From DASSBG01 sp965651365 (lineage in GTDB: Bacteria; Pseudomonadota; Gammaproteobacteria; Xanthomonadales; Rhodanobacteraceae), in NCBI GenBank assembly GCA_965651365.1, contig CBFGSA010000009.1:1-39384 (forward strand): 39,384 nt of DNA, given 5' to 3'. Positions 39,197 to 39,384 of this stretch are shown piece by piece; position 1 is the stretch's first letter; every line of letters begins with the position of its first letter. The notes beneath the pieces are model-generated. The model was not told where the DNA came from. It made no database searches and was given only the letters and a program-made list of their open reading frames with translations. The position numbers and the translations under genes were made by a program.

Positions 39197-39384
39197 TCAC
39201 CAATCTGCAATCGCGCTTGCCCCGTGGAGTGTCAAGCGGCATGATGAAAGCGTGCCTCCGCTGCCAGCGCACAATGCACGACCAGCGATCAGGACCAGTG
39301 TCCACGCCCACCCAAGAATGAGGTCCGGCCACTACTGTCCGGTTAAATATCGAAAAGAATCATTTGGTTAGGATCACCTGGCGG
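39197..39384. other. Window end, no gene recognised
   Basis: Nothing with coding character is visible. The stretch ACTGTCCGGTTAAAT near 39334-39348 is reminiscent of insertion-sequence ends, but no transposase or matching inverted repeat is in the window. Confidence 0.3.

Noticed and set aside
39327..39350. Possible insertion-sequence end
   Set aside because: The short motif resembles some IS termini, but no partner repeat or transposase is visible inside the window.
1..39384. CRISPR arrays, tRNA/rRNA genes, prophage genes
   Set aside because: No regularly spaced direct repeats, no tRNA cloverleaf or rRNA segments, and no phage structural or integrase gene were seen on either strand.

Overview
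The base composition is high GC and coding density is high. The gene set combines a xanthomonad-type denitrification island, a DUF3106/ECF-sigma cluster, DnrO-like proteins and abundant GTAG-headed REP hairpins. This suggests a gammaproteobacterium of the Xanthomonadales/Lysobacterales (Rhodanobacteraceae-like), probably a facultative denitrifier. That placement is inference from gene content; no rRNA or tRNA gene is present.

Layout. (1) 1-15 kb is mostly housekeeping: the tail of an ECF sigma factor with an anti-sigma-like membrane protein and a DUF3106 protein; a transhydrogenase alpha1 subunit; a nitroreductase overlapping a stand-alone 5'-3' exonuclease; a secreted beta-propeller protein; a NUDIX hydrolase. 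A compact five-gene minus-strand operon follows (alkyltransferase-like protein, Ser/Thr kinase with TPRs, RecQ, TMEM43-like, MAPEG). Then come a small unknown protein, an SDR, KDO transferase and a macrodomain protein. (2) 15.2-36.9 kb is an anaerobic/denitrification island. It holds an FNR/ANR-type regulator with a full cysteine set; an NnrS-like protein; an operon norC-norB-two small membrane proteins-cytochrome c551; two tandem universal stress proteins; a REP-associated tyrosine transposase; a cassette of DnrO-like, Cys-rich, cupin/hemerythrin and CopD-like proteins; a UbiM-like/tyrosine decarboxylase/prephenate dehydrogenase operon divergent from hemN; nirK (lipoprotein with fused cytochrome c) with nirV; a SCO1-type copper protein; and a flavin disulfide oxidoreductase. 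(3) 37-39.4 kb is an accessory end with an unknown protein, an HNH endonuclease, an orphan RelE-like toxin and a decayed stress-protein fragment.

How it works together. Seven FNR-type boxes (TTGAY-N4-RTCAA or near matches) lie before nnrS, norC, the first usp, the dnrO-like cassette, the ubiM/decarboxylase operon, hemN and nirK. The local FNR protein carries the residues expected to read that site. The inferred regulon reduces nitrite (NirK) and NO (NorCB), supplies electrons (c551) and possibly copper (SCO1), makes heme without oxygen (HemN), and includes an unexpected tyrosine-decarboxylase branch.

Most notable oddities: REP hairpins of two families supply the TAG stop codons of four unrelated genes (waaA, nirM, the REP transposase, tyrA); an anaerobically marked operon couples prephenate dehydrogenase to a tyrosine-decarboxylase-like enzyme; and a receptor-like kinase is translationally coupled to RecQ.
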